Shown here in pieces: positions 42,792 to 51,897 of a stretch of 64,000 nt of DNA. The notes beneath the pieces were generated by a model. That model had not been told where the DNA came from, ran no database searches, and saw only the letters and a list, made by a program, of their open reading frames with translations. The DNA is from Vicingaceae bacterium (GTDB taxonomy: Bacteria; Bacteroidota; Bacteroidia; Flavobacteriales_E; Vicingaceae): the NCBI GenBank assembly GCA_026003395.1, contig BPHE01000002.1:124001-188000 (forward strand). Direction: 5' to 3'. The position numbers and the translations under genes were made by a program. How positions within the stretch are numbered: the first letter of the stretch is position 1; each line of letters starts with the position of its first letter.

Positions 42792-43211
42792 ATGACAGAG
42801 AATCATGTAACATCCGTTGTTAAATATTTGGGAAGTTTAAGAACTGAAGCCACACACATGAAAAGTGGCCAAAAAATTATCACCGATGCTCCGGTCGACA
42901 ACCATGGATTGGGACAATTTTTTTCGCCCACCGATTTGGCTGCAACATCTTTGGCTTCTTGTATGATGACCATTATGGGAATAGCCGCCGATCATCACAA
43001 CATAACTCTCACCGATGTTTCTGCAAGTGTCGTAAAGGTTATGGCATCGAATCCGAGACGAATTGCCAAAATAAAAATCACTATCACTATCGGTGACCCA
43101 TTAAACGAAAAAGAACAAATGATACTCGAAAAAGCCGCTCTGAACTGTCCGGTTGCACTCAGCTTGCACCCGGACATCATTCAGGAAATCCATTTCGAAT
43201 ACAGAAAGTGA
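42792..43211 (+). CDS. OsmC/Ohr family protein
   Basis: This protein of about 139 residues starts MTENHVTSVVKYLGSLRTEA. Conserved OsmC features are visible: the first cysteine in LAATSLASCMMTIMGIAAD and the second in KAALNCPVALSLHPDI. Family members reduce organic hydroperoxides with these two cysteines. An in-frame ATG at 42762 would give 149 residues, but TACATTTG at 42749–42756 looks like a -7 box and would place the transcript start at about that ATG, so 42792 is preferred. The choice rests on that weak promoter call. The gene stands alone. Confidence 0.85.
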   Translation: MTENHVTSVVKYLGSLRTEATHMKSGQKIITDAPVDNHGLGQFFSPTDLAATSLASCMMTIMGIAADHHNITLTDVSASVVKVMASNPRRIAKIKITITIGDPLNEKEQMILEKAALNCPVALSLHPDIIQEIHFEYRK

Positions 43212-43244
43212 TGAATACTTTTAATCAAACAAGACAGAACAACG

Positions 43245-43364
43245 TTAAGAACGCACTTCTTTGTTCATGTCCTTTTTACTGTATGCCGGGCATTTTTCAT
43301 GACTTTTGCACGACGACAGCACAATTGTTAAAATAGCGGCAAAAAGAAAAAGTAACTTTTTCAT
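43245..43364 (-). CDS. Tiny lipoprotein (39 residues)
   Basis: The ATG at 43364 opens a 39-residue protein, MKKLLFLFAAILTIVLSSC followed by KSHEKCPAYSKKDMNKEVRS. The lipobox LSSC is clear, leaving a mature peptide of only about 21 residues containing CPAYSK. Very small lipoproteins ending in a CPAYS-like tail are, as far as I recall, widespread in Bacteroidota and usually missed by gene callers. An in-frame ATG at 43427 would destroy the signal peptide position. It lies between convergent osmC and divergent ung, so it has its own promoter. The function is unknown. Confidence 0.6.
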   Translation of the reverse strand: MKKLLFLFAAILTIVLSSCKSHEKCPAYSKKDMNKEVRS

Positions 43365-43451
43365 TTCTTGTAATTTTTGAAAAATATTTTTCACAAAAAT
43401 AATAATTAAAGAAATTTGTAGATACATTTTTTAATAAATTGTTAATAAAAA

Positions 43452-44141
43452 ATGGAAATTAAAATTAAAAAACCCAATATTCACGAGACCTGGTATGAAG
43501 TTTTGAAAGAAGAATTTCAACAACCATATTTTCTGGATTTAAAAAAAAAATTGCTGGAAGAAAAAAAGCGGTATACCATTTTCCCTCCCTCAGACGAAAT
43601 TTTTCAGGCCTATAACTTAACGCCTTTTGATAAGGTAAAGGTCGTTATCATAGGGCAAGACCCTTATCATGGTCCCGGACAGGCCCACGGCTTGTGTTTT
43701 TCGGTTAAAAAAGGCGTGAAACCTCCTCCTTCGCTCGTCAACATTTTTAAAGAACTCCACGATGATTTGGGGATGCCTGAACCCAACCATGGTGATTTGA
43801 CCGATTGGGCTAAACAAGGTGTTTTTTTACTAAATGCCATTTTAACCGTCCGATCACATCAACCTGCCTCCCATCACGGCATTGGTTGGGAAAGATTCAC
43901 CGATGAAACTATCAAAGCCCTTTCTGCAAAAAAAAATCACCTTGTATTCCTGCTTTGGGGCAATTTTGCAAAACAAAAAGCAAATTTGATCGACAAGAAC
44001 AAACATTTGATTCTTACTGCAGCGCACCCCTCTCCTTTTTCAGCCAAAGGATTTTTTGGCTGCAAACATTTTTCAAAAACCAACCAATATTTAATGCAAC
44101 ACAACATCGAACCCATTGATTGGAATTTATCTAAGTCATGA
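43452..44141 (+). CDS. ung: Uracil-DNA glycosylase (family 1)
   Basis: This 229-residue enzyme removes uracil from DNA in base-excision repair. The water-activating Asp is D70 in VVIIGQDPYHGPGQAHGL, and the second motif HPSPFSAKGFFGCKHF (about 193–208) carries the conserved His. Length and motif order match family 1. There is no export signal. Its last four bases overlap the start of the outer-membrane protein gene that follows (ATGA), so ung leads a mixed operon. Confidence 0.96.
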   Translation: MEIKIKKPNIHETWYEVLKEEFQQPYFLDLKKKLLEEKKRYTIFPPSDEIFQAYNLTPFDKVKVVIIGQDPYHGPGQAHGLCFSVKKGVKPPPSLVNIFKELHDDLGMPEPNHGDLTDWAKQGVFLLNAILTVRSHQPASHHGIGWERFTDETIKALSAKKNHLVFLLWGNFAKQKANLIDKNKHLILTAAHPSPFSAKGFFGCKHFSKTNQYLMQHNIEPIDWNLSKS

Positions 44142-45838
44142 GATTATACAATGCTTTCTTGCTTTTCTTTTTGCTATCGACGTCAACATTGTTTGCCCAA
44201 AAAATTGACAGTGTTTATATTTTTTTTAACACCGCACCGGAATCATCACAAAAACCGGCCGAAAATATTTCGAACCAAATGACGTTCAATGAATGGAATA
44301 AACAACAAAAAAAATTTTTGAATCTGCTTTTTGTCAATGGATACATTGATTCCGGTATTGATTCCATGGTTACAGACAGCAATAAAATGATGGTTTATTT
44401 TTATTTGGGGAAAAAATATTTCTGGAAAAACCTTAAAATTTCTTCGGACGATGACGCGCCTCTACAATACGAGCTCAGTACTAAATTTAAAAATTCTCAA
44501 GTTAATCTCTACAAATTGGAAAAAGAAATTATTCACATTCTCGAAGAATACGAAAACCATGGATATCCTTTTGTGCAAATTCAGTTAGACAGCATATTCA
44601 TTGAAAACGACTCTTTGTCAGGCATAATGAAAATAAAAAAAGGGAAATATTTTACCATCGACTCTATTCATATATCAGGTTCTGCCAAAATCCCGGAAAA
44701 ATACCTCCATACTGTCATTGAAATTAAACCCGGCGACCAATATCAAGAATATAAACTAAAAACGTTGGACGAAAAGTTGAAAAGCATTGCGTTTATTGAA
44801 GTCACCCAACCAAGTGAAGTCATATTCGGACAAGATTATTGTTACATAAAGATCTACGCCGACAATAGAAAAATCAACCGAATTTCGGGCATCCTCGGGT
44901 TATTTCCCGATAATCGCTCGGGTAAAACTTTGATTACGGGCGATGTGTCTTTACAATTGAACAATGCCTTGCATAAAGCAGAAAAGATTGCTTTTCAGTG
45001 GAAACGTATTCAGGTCCAAACCCAGCAATTGAGCATACAGTTTGACTATCCTTTTGTTTTCAATTCGATCTTTGGCATTGATGAAGATTTCAGATTATTT
45101 AAAAGGGATACCAGTTTTCTTGATTTACAAAACAAAACCGGCATTCAACTGATCCCTGATGCCCGTCAAAAACTCCGGTTATGGGTCAAGCAAAGGAATA
45201 TCGGCAATCTGGGAAGTTCTTCGATAAATTATTCTTTGGCAAATGTCAATCAAAATTCTGTCGGTTTGGGTTATATGTTTAACTCAACCGCCGGAAGAAT
45301 CATACCCTCGAAAGGAATTGTGGCCAATGCCGATTTTTTTGTAGGACGAAAATCCATCAACGACAGTTTTTGGAAAAATTATATTGAAAGTAAAAGTTAC
45401 CAATTTGAATTTTCCGGAACATTCACAACTTATCAATCCATCACGAAAAGGCAAATTGTCAAGATCGCAATATCCGGATACACACTACAATATCCGGTCA
45501 TATTTTTTTCTGAATCGCAACGTATTGGCGGCATAAACAGTTTGCGTGGTTTCAACGAAGAAAGCATTTATGCCACTTCTTATGCAACCGGGTTGTTGGA
45601 ATATATGTTTTTGACCGACCGTAGTTCTTATTTTTCTATTTTCTATAATTTGGCTTATTATGAACAAGATATTGTTGATGGTTTCTTTTATGATTGGCCT
45701 TTTGGATTCGGCATTGGTTATACTTTTGAATCAAAAGCCGGTTTTTTCTCGGTTTATTATGCTGTAGGAAGGGAACAAAAAAACCCGGTCGACTGGTTAA
45801 ATGGAAAGATTCATTTTGGATTGGTCAATTATTTTTAA
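44138..45838 (+). CDS. BamA/TamA-like outer-membrane protein with POTRA domains
   Basis: This 566-residue protein has a signal peptide (YNAFLLFFLLSTSTLFAQ). The N-terminal half contains POTRA-like stretches (EKEIIHILEEYENHGYPFVQ, about 128–147; FTIDSIHISGSAKIPEKYLH) and the C-terminal half a β-barrel of the Omp85 superfamily (SQRIGGINSLRGFNEESIYA near 455–474 resembles the conserved LRGF loop motif). By family knowledge such proteins insert or secrete other outer-membrane proteins. It is shorter than BamA, so it is more TamA/TpsB-like; the client is unknown. It is coupled to ung (4-bp overlap) and followed by the L,D-transpeptidase gene after 2 bp. Confidence 0.82.
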   Translation: MRLYNAFLLFFLLSTSTLFAQKIDSVYIFFNTAPESSQKPAENISNQMTFNEWNKQQKKFLNLLFVNGYIDSGIDSMVTDSNKMMVYFYLGKKYFWKNLKISSDDDAPLQYELSTKFKNSQVNLYKLEKEIIHILEEYENHGYPFVQIQLDSIFIENDSLSGIMKIKKGKYFTIDSIHISGSAKIPEKYLHTVIEIKPGDQYQEYKLKTLDEKLKSIAFIEVTQPSEVIFGQDYCYIKIYADNRKINRISGILGLFPDNRSGKTLITGDVSLQLNNALHKAEKIAFQWKRIQVQTQQLSIQFDYPFVFNSIFGIDEDFRLFKRDTSFLDLQNKTGIQLIPDARQKLRLWVKQRNIGNLGSSSINYSLANVNQNSVGLGYMFNSTAGRIIPSKGIVANADFFVGRKSINDSFWKNYIESKSYQFEFSGTFTTYQSITKRQIVKIAISGYTLQYPVIFFSESQRIGGINSLRGFNEESIYATSYATGLLEYMFLTDRSSYFSIFYNLAYYEQDIVDGFFYDWPFGFGIGYTFESKAGFFSVYYAVGREQKNPVDWLNGKIHFGLVNYF

Positions 45839-45840
45839 GA

Positions 45841-46533
45841 ATGAAAAATGTTATGAGATATACGCTACGTTGTGTGCTGTTATTCGTCATTGCCTTTGCC
45901 GGTTGTAGAAGCAAAAAAAACATCATAACTGTACCTTCCGCTGCGCCGATTGACTCTGCTCAAGAAAAAGCGGTAAAATCATTTGAAACAAACGAAACTT
46001 TTGCCGATTTTGCTACCGAATTTCTGGAACTGAAATATGGTATCAAACCGGATGAATATCTTTTTATTTCTCCTCGAAAACAAAAAATGTATTGGATTAA
46101 AAATAATCAACTCGTCAAAACTTTTACCATATCTACTGCCGAGAAAGGTATAGGAAACGAATGGGGCAGTGAAAAAACGCCTTATGGTCTGCATATGGTT
46201 AAAATGAAAATCGGTGATGGAGTGCCCCTCTATGGCAGGTTTGTAGGCAGAAGATTTACCGGTAAAATTGCTACGATCTATACAGATACTTCGCGTTCGC
46301 CCACCGACGATGTATTGACCAGAATTTTATGGTTGGAAGGTCTCGAACCGGGTGTTAACAAAGGACGTAAAGTCGATTCCTTTAAAAGGCATATCTACAT
46401 ACACGGAACATCCGAAGAAGGCAGATTGGGACGGCCGGCTTCTCATGGCTGTATCAGAATGAAAAATGATGAGATCATGGAATTGTATGACCATATAAAA
46501 GAAGGCACCATTGTGTATATACATCACAAATAA
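45841..46533 (+). CDS. L,D-transpeptidase (YkuD domain), lipoprotein
   Basis: This 230-residue protein has a lipoprotein signal (LLFVIAFAGC). The YkuD catalytic motif is HIYIHGTSEEGRLGRPASHG followed by CIRMKN (about 180–205), with the conserved His and the nucleophilic Cys of SHGCIRM. The family cross-links or modifies peptidoglycan using L,D-peptide bonds. The lipid anchor and position 2 bp after the Omp85-like gene suggest an envelope assembly role. The length is within the family range. Confidence 0.92.
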   Translation: MKNVMRYTLRCVLLFVIAFAGCRSKKNIITVPSAAPIDSAQEKAVKSFETNETFADFATEFLELKYGIKPDEYLFISPRKQKMYWIKNNQLVKTFTISTAEKGIGNEWGSEKTPYGLHMVKMKIGDGVPLYGRFVGRRFTGKIATIYTDTSRSPTDDVLTRILWLEGLEPGVNKGRKVDSFKRHIYIHGTSEEGRLGRPASHGCIRMKNDEIMELYDHIKEGTIVYIHHK

Positions 46534-46560
46534 ATACTATTTTTACATAAAAACTTTTGT

Positions 46561-48048
46561 ATGAAAAATTATCATTATGTCTTTTTGATCATGCTCATAT
46601 CGAACATTGAGCTTAACGGTCAGGATTATTGTTTCGGCTCAAGAATAGGCAGCAAAACTTACGATTATGGAAAAACTATAGTGGCACTTCCTGATATGCA
46701 TTTAATTCTCGGCGGTAATACAGGTGCCGGCAATTTTGGCGGCGGAAATATTCACTTGATCAAAGTTGACACTTTATCAAACATCGTATGGTCTAAAATC
46801 TATGGCAGCCCCCAATCGGAAGATTTAACCGGAATGGTAATCCTACAAAATCAATTTATATACGGTTGTGGCAACACTAATTCGGTTGATGGTAATCAAT
46901 GGGATATTTTCCTGGCTAAATGGGACACCGCGGGAAATCTTATGTGGATAAAAACCTATGGTTCTTATGCCTGGGAATATTCGAACGCCATCGTGCTTTC
47001 GTCCGACACCCACCTGTTGATTGCCGGTTATACTTATAACAACCCAAACGGCAAGCAGGATATGTATATTCTGAAACTTGACACTGCCGGAAATAAAGTT
47101 TGGGAAAAAACCTTCGGATTTGCCGGATCTGACGATTTTGCCAATGATCTTGCAGAAGACACTTCCGGCAGAGTTTTGATCGCAGGCAATACAGATATTG
47201 CCCAAAACGGTATTTTTAATCCATATTATTTAATGGTCGACTTAAACAATGGTGACAGCTTAATGGCCCTCATTCAGAATGAAGACAGCATATCCATTTT
47301 GAGTTCGGTGATTTATGACACAACTGCCAATACTTTTATCAGTGTTTATAATTCCACCAAACAAAGCAATGAATACAAAGCATATATCCAACAACGAGAT
47401 ATGAATTTGAATTTAATCAACGAGTTTTGGACCGGTATAGCAAACATAAACACTTACATGCAACAAATTTTCTCCTTTCAACCGGGTTATATCACAGTGA
47501 CCGGTTATGCAGAAAATTATGGTTATGGCAATGACGAAGGGGTTTATTATACGTTCATGACAAATGGGACATTTATCACTTCCGGCGCAGAAGGCGGACT
47601 GGAAAATGACCGTTTCTTATCTGCCACAAACATACCCGGACTTGGAATTTTCATGGTCGGCTTTTCGGAAGAACCTTCTGTCGGACTAAGCGATTTTATG
47701 CTTGTAAAAACTTATTCCAATGGAAATTATTTCAATTGCCAGGACTATGTGATCGTCGATACTTCTTATCAAAACCAAACGCCTGTGTTAAATATCGAAT
47801 CCCTCTCCGAAACATCCGTAAAAATTTACCCAAATCCATTTAATGAAAGAATTTATGTGGATGTTCCCAACCTCTTGGATAAGCCAAACATCAGCGTCTA
47901 TTCTCCTTCCGGTCAATTGCTCTATGATGCCCCTTTTGTCAATACGCCTACTGTTCAATTAAACACCGGTCATTGGCCGCCGGGTATGTATATTCTGGAA
48001 TTGAGATCGCTCAATGACGTTCAAAGGTATAAACTTATCAAACCATAA
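46561..48048 (+). CDS. Secreted repeat protein with T9SS type A sorting domain
   Basis: This 495-residue protein has a signal peptide (YHYVFLIMLISNIELNGQ). Its central region has repeats of about 45 residues of the 'KxYGSxxxExxxxxxxxxxxxYxxxG' kind (WSKIYGSPQSEDLTGMVILQ, WIKTYGSYAWEYSNAIVLSS, WEKTFGFAGSDDFANDLAED), a β-propeller-like pattern common in secreted Bacteroidota proteins. The C-terminus is a type A sorting domain (VKIYPNPFNERIYVDV, VYSPSGQLLYD, GMYILELRS). By family knowledge it is a T9SS cargo. It is the last gene of the ung operon, starting 28 bp after the transpeptidase gene, and converges on leuS with only 2 bp between the stops. Confidence 0.82.
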   Translation: MKNYHYVFLIMLISNIELNGQDYCFGSRIGSKTYDYGKTIVALPDMHLILGGNTGAGNFGGGNIHLIKVDTLSNIVWSKIYGSPQSEDLTGMVILQNQFIYGCGNTNSVDGNQWDIFLAKWDTAGNLMWIKTYGSYAWEYSNAIVLSSDTHLLIAGYTYNNPNGKQDMYILKLDTAGNKVWEKTFGFAGSDDFANDLAEDTSGRVLIAGNTDIAQNGIFNPYYLMVDLNNGDSLMALIQNEDSISILSSVIYDTTANTFISVYNSTKQSNEYKAYIQQRDMNLNLINEFWTGIANINTYMQQIFSFQPGYITVTGYAENYGYGNDEGVYYTFMTNGTFITSGAEGGLENDRFLSATNIPGLGIFMVGFSEEPSVGLSDFMLVKTYSNGNYFNCQDYVIVDTSYQNQTPVLNIESLSETSVKIYPNPFNERIYVDVPNLLDKPNISVYSPSGQLLYDAPFVNTPTVQLNTGHWPPGMYILELRSLNDVQRYKLIKP

Positions 48049-48050
48049 AA

Positions 48051-50840
48051 CTAAACCACCACATTTATGATCCTGTTTTTTACAACAATAATCTTTTTAG
48101 GTGTTTTTCCTTGTAGCCATTTGGCTGAATTTTCATGGCTCACTACAACTTCTTTGATTTGCTCTTCACTCATTTCCACCGGCAATTCAAGTTTAAATCT
48201 TACCTTGCCGTTGAACGATACAGGATATTCAAATGAACTGTCTTGCAAATATTTTTCATCGTATTTAGGGAATGTGGCATGGTAAACAGATTGGTTGTGT
48301 CCCAATTTTTCCCACAGTTCCTCGGCAATAAAAGGTGCATACGGTGAGATTAACACAACCAAAGGTTCAAGTATTTTCCTTTTGTTGCACTTTAATTCTT
48401 GCAATTCGTTTACGGCAATCATTAAATGACTGACCACCGTATTTAATGAAGCGCGTTCAATATCGTCTCTGACTTTTTTTATTGTTTTATGCAACACCTT
48501 CCATTCTTTTTCGTCCGGCAAATCTTCAGAAACATTCCAAGTGCCCTCCATGTGAAACAAACGCCAAAATTTCTTTATAAACCTGTGCACTCCTTCTATT
48601 CCTTTGGTATCCCATGGCTTATGGTCTGTGATGGGTCCCAAAAACATTTCATAACAACGCAATGTATCTGCACCATATTTTTCAATAATATCGTCGGGGT
48701 TTACCACATTTAATTTTGACTTCGACATTTTCTCGACCATTCTTACACATTTCAATTTTCCGGGAATGGAAGTGTCAAATTGTAAATTTTCCCCATACAT
48801 ACCCGGCCTGCTTGCAATTTCTTTCACGTCAATATAATCATTTTCATCCGGCAGGTTGACATCAACATGAATTAAGGAATACTCGGCAGGATTGTCCACT
48901 TTTTCGGCAGAAACATATAGATTGGGTTTTTGTTTGCTTCGATATACAAGTGCACTATTGCCTAAAATCATTCCTTGGTTGATCATCCTGGCAAAAGGTT
49001 CGTCATAAGGCACAACTCCCAAATCATAAAGAAACTTCGTCCAGAATCTGGCATAAATCAAATGACCCGTGGCATGTTCGCTGCCTCCTATGTATAAATC
49101 CACATTTTGCCAATATTTCAACTTTTCGGGGTCTGCAATTCGCTTTTGATTATGTGGATCAATGTATCGTATAAAATACCAACTACTACCCGCCCATCCG
49201 GGCATAGTTGTTTTTTCAAATTCAAATTTTCCTTTGTATTTCCAATCCTTTGCCCTGGCCAGTGGCGGCTCTCCTGTTTCTGTAGGAAGATACTTGTCGA
49301 TTTCGGGCAAGGTAACGGGTAAGTCGTTTTCATTTACAGGACAAGGCACACCTTCTTCGTCATAATAAACAGGAATGGGCTCCCCCCAGTATCTTTGCCT
49401 GCCAAACACAGCATCCCTTAAACGGTACTGAGTCACTTTCTTGCCCAATCCTTTATTTTCCAATTCTTGAACGATACGCTCAATGGCATCGCCAACTTCC
49501 AGTCCATCGATGATTTCAGAATTGATGCATTTGCCTTTTTTTTCGGTGTAGGCGGCTTTACGAAGATTCCAACCTTCGGGCGTTTCAATCACTTGTTTTA
49601 TGGGTAGGTCAAAATGCAAGGCAAAACGGTGATCTCTCTCATCATGGGCAGGTACAGCCATTACGGCTCCCGTACCATAATTATACAAAACATATTCTGC
49701 TATCCATATCGGTATTTTTTCTCCGGTCAAAGGATGTGTGGCATAGCTTCCGGTAAATACCCCGGTTACACGTTCGACATCGGCCTGACGGTCTCTTTCG
49801 CTCCGGTTTTTGGCATATTTGACGTATTCTTCCACCGCTTGCTTTTGTTCTTCACTTGTAATTTTTTCCACCAACGGGTGTTCGGGCGCCAATACCAGAT
49901 AAGTCACTCCATAGATCGTATCGGGTCGTGTCGTAAAGATTTTTATTCTTTCTCCGCTTTTTTCAATCTCAAAAAGAATTTCACATCCTTGGCTTTTGCC
50001 TATCCAATTGCGTTGAGCTTCTTTAATACTCTCGCTCCATTCCAACCGTTCCAAACCTTGCAACAATCTTTCGGCATATGCGGTGATACGTAAACTCCAT
50101 TGGGGCATCAATTTCCTTTCTACGGGGAATCCCCCCCTTTCTGACAATCCATCTTTCACCTCATCGTTTGCCAATACTGTGCCTAATGCCGGACACCAAT
50201 TGACATACGCCTCGCTGTAATAAGCCAGGCGGTAATTCATCAATATCTCTTCCTTCTTTTTGTTTGAAAATTTATTCCATTCTGCAGAAGTAAAAGACAT
50301 TTCTTCCCCACATGCTGCATTCAGGTTTTCCGTACCCGTTTTCGAAAATATTTCTTTTAATTCTTTTATCGGTCGGGCTTTCTGAATATTCAAATCATAC
50401 CAACTGTCAAAAAGTTTAAGAAATATCCATTGGGTCCAACGATAATAGCCGGGATCGCAGGTGCGTATTTCACGTTCCCAATCATAAGAAAATCCGATTT
50501 TTTTCAATTGTTTTTTGTACCTTTCGATGTTTTCTTCTGTGGTTTCGGCCGGATGACGTCCCGTCTGGATGGCATATTGCTCGGCCGGTAAGCCAAATGC
50601 ATCAAAACCCATCGGATGCAATACGTGAAAACCATTTAATTTTTTGTATCTTGCAAAAATGTCTGAAGCAATATACCCTAACGGATGCCCCACATGCAAA
50701 CCTGCTCCCGAAGGATACGGAAACATATCCAACACATAAAACTTGGGCTTCCCGGAATAATCTTCTACTTTATATGTTTTTTCTTCTTCCCAGCGTTTTA
50801 ACCATTTATTTTCTATCTCGGCGAAATTATATTCCTGCAT
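48051..50840 (-). CDS. leuS: Leucyl-tRNA synthetase
   Basis: This 929-residue class I synthetase charges tRNA-Leu. The HIGH-like motif is in MFPYPSGAGLHVGHPLGY (about 39–56) and the KMSKS motif in MVEKMSKSKLNVVNPDD (about 690). A CP1 editing domain lies between them (TTRPDTIYGVTYLVLAPEH, near 288–306, and the conserved GTGAVMAVPAHDERD). The start at 50840 gives MQEYNFAEIENKWLKRWEEE, a normal N-terminus. It lies 18 bp downstream of the thioredoxin-like gene and is probably co-transcribed with it. Confidence 0.97.
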   Translation of the reverse strand: MQEYNFAEIENKWLKRWEEEKTYKVEDYSGKPKFYVLDMFPYPSGAGLHVGHPLGYIASDIFARYKKLNGFHVLHPMGFDAFGLPAEQYAIQTGRHPAETTEENIERYKKQLKKIGFSYDWEREIRTCDPGYYRWTQWIFLKLFDSWYDLNIQKARPIKELKEIFSKTGTENLNAACGEEMSFTSAEWNKFSNKKKEEILMNYRLAYYSEAYVNWCPALGTVLANDEVKDGLSERGGFPVERKLMPQWSLRITAYAERLLQGLERLEWSESIKEAQRNWIGKSQGCEILFEIEKSGERIKIFTTRPDTIYGVTYLVLAPEHPLVEKITSEEQKQAVEEYVKYAKNRSERDRQADVERVTGVFTGSYATHPLTGEKIPIWIAEYVLYNYGTGAVMAVPAHDERDHRFALHFDLPIKQVIETPEGWNLRKAAYTEKKGKCINSEIIDGLEVGDAIERIVQELENKGLGKKVTQYRLRDAVFGRQRYWGEPIPVYYDEEGVPCPVNENDLPVTLPEIDKYLPTETGEPPLARAKDWKYKGKFEFEKTTMPGWAGSSWYFIRYIDPHNQKRIADPEKLKYWQNVDLYIGGSEHATGHLIYARFWTKFLYDLGVVPYDEPFARMINQGMILGNSALVYRSKQKPNLYVSAEKVDNPAEYSLIHVDVNLPDENDYIDVKEIASRPGMYGENLQFDTSIPGKLKCVRMVEKMSKSKLNVVNPDDIIEKYGADTLRCYEMFLGPITDHKPWDTKGIEGVHRFIKKFWRLFHMEGTWNVSEDLPDEKEWKVLHKTIKKVRDDIERASLNTVVSHLMIAVNELQELKCNKRKILEPLVVLISPYAPFIAEELWEKLGHNQSVYHATFPKYDEKYLQDSSFEYPVSFNGKVRFKLELPVEMSEEQIKEVVVSHENSAKWLQGKTPKKIIVVKNRIINVVV

Positions 50841-50858
50841 GATTTTTTTGGGGCGAAT

Positions 50859-51461
50859 TTAATTGTTTTTCAAAATACATCTCCGGTGTTTTTCAAACAA
50901 TTCCATCAATTCTTTTTCTATGCTTTTTCCTTTATCTTGATTGTAAAAATTTTGTAATGCCCGGTATGCATTGTCTTTATTGGAAGTTTCTTGCCATGTT
51001 TTGTAAAAAATTTCTTGTGCTTTCCCGGGTCTTGGACCCCAATGAAAACATTCTTCCCCTTCTTGGTTTCTTATGATGATAATAGGGATGCTTTTTTTAT
51101 GCCCGTCTGTCAAATACCGATTCATCAACTTTTCGTTGCTGTCCCGCAAAAAAATCCTTATTTCTGCATTAACGACATCTTCAAACATATTGAAAACCAC
51201 AGGCAGTATCTGTGCAACATCACCACACCAGGGTTCGGCAATGATATCCACAAAAATTTTATTCCTTCCCAATAGTTCTTTTATACTTTTTCTTGTTTCT
51301 TCATCGGCTTTGTAATTTTCCAATATTCGATGAAACCGTGTTGCATTCAACTTTATGTATTCTTTCATCGACGCTTCATACATTCGATGATCGGGTAGTT
51401 GTGCTTGTTTGTACAACTCGATAAATTGTTCTTTGGTCAAATAATTTTCCGGTGTTTCCAT
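50859..51461 (-). CDS. Thioredoxin-like protein (single-Cys WCGD motif)
   Basis: About 200 residues from METPENYLTKEQFIELYKQA. The active-site region is VDIIAEPWCGDVAQILPVVF, with one cysteine where classical thioredoxins have CxxC, followed by the thioredoxin-fold strand KSIPIIIIRNQEGEECFHWG with the cis-proline. This matches the 'thioredoxin family' of about 190–200 residues (Thioredoxin_9-like) common in Bacteroidota. An in-frame ATG at 51521 would add 20 polar residues; the later start is chosen by family length. There is no signal peptide. It precedes leuS by 18 bp. The redox partner is unknown. Confidence 0.8.
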   Translation of the reverse strand: METPENYLTKEQFIELYKQAQLPDHRMYEASMKEYIKLNATRFHRILENYKADEETRKSIKELLGRNKIFVDIIAEPWCGDVAQILPVVFNMFEDVVNAEIRIFLRDSNEKLMNRYLTDGHKKSIPIIIIRNQEGEECFHWGPRPGKAQEIFYKTWQETSNKDNAYRALQNFYNQDKGKSIEKELMELFEKHRRCILKNN

Positions 51462-51521
51462 TGCTTTTTTTGAAGCAAAAGTATGCCCACCGTTTCTTTG
51501 CCGTTTGTTTTTGTCTGACAA

Positions 51522-51897
51522 AAAATGTTAAACTTGGTGTCTATTTTTAATTACGTATTACGAATTTTCAAAGACGAATTGCGTATTGCGATCTTCTTTA
51601 GCAATAAGTTTCTTTTACAAATTTTTTGCAAAATTTATTTTGTTTTTAAATTATTGTGAATGAAATAATTTCATCAATCTTCGGCCAAATTTTACTAATA
51701 TTTGACAGATTAATTGTTTAAGAAAAATGAAATTAAATGAATGGCACAGATAAAAGAACTGGGTTGTGTAGAAAATCACTACATTTGCTCATTCGGGAGT
51801 TTACAATTGAGGCCTGATGGCTTTTTTTTGAAAAATTTTACCGGAAAAGAGATTTAAAATATAATTTTACCGCATCAATTTAAATGACTTTTAAGTT
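51522..51897. other. Intergenic region with no recognised gene
   Basis: This 376-bp AT-rich region separates the divergent thioredoxin-like and M1 aminopeptidase genes. It holds near-repeats of short words (TTACGTATTACGAATT, GAATTGCGTATTGCG) at 51550–51591 and a TAATATTTG match to the -7 consensus near 51697–51705. I see no RNA gene or stable terminator. Confidence 0.5.

Noticed and set aside
49614-50093. 159-residue open frame opposite leuS
   Set aside because: It is antisense to the leuS editing and catalytic region, with no signal, domain or ribosome site.
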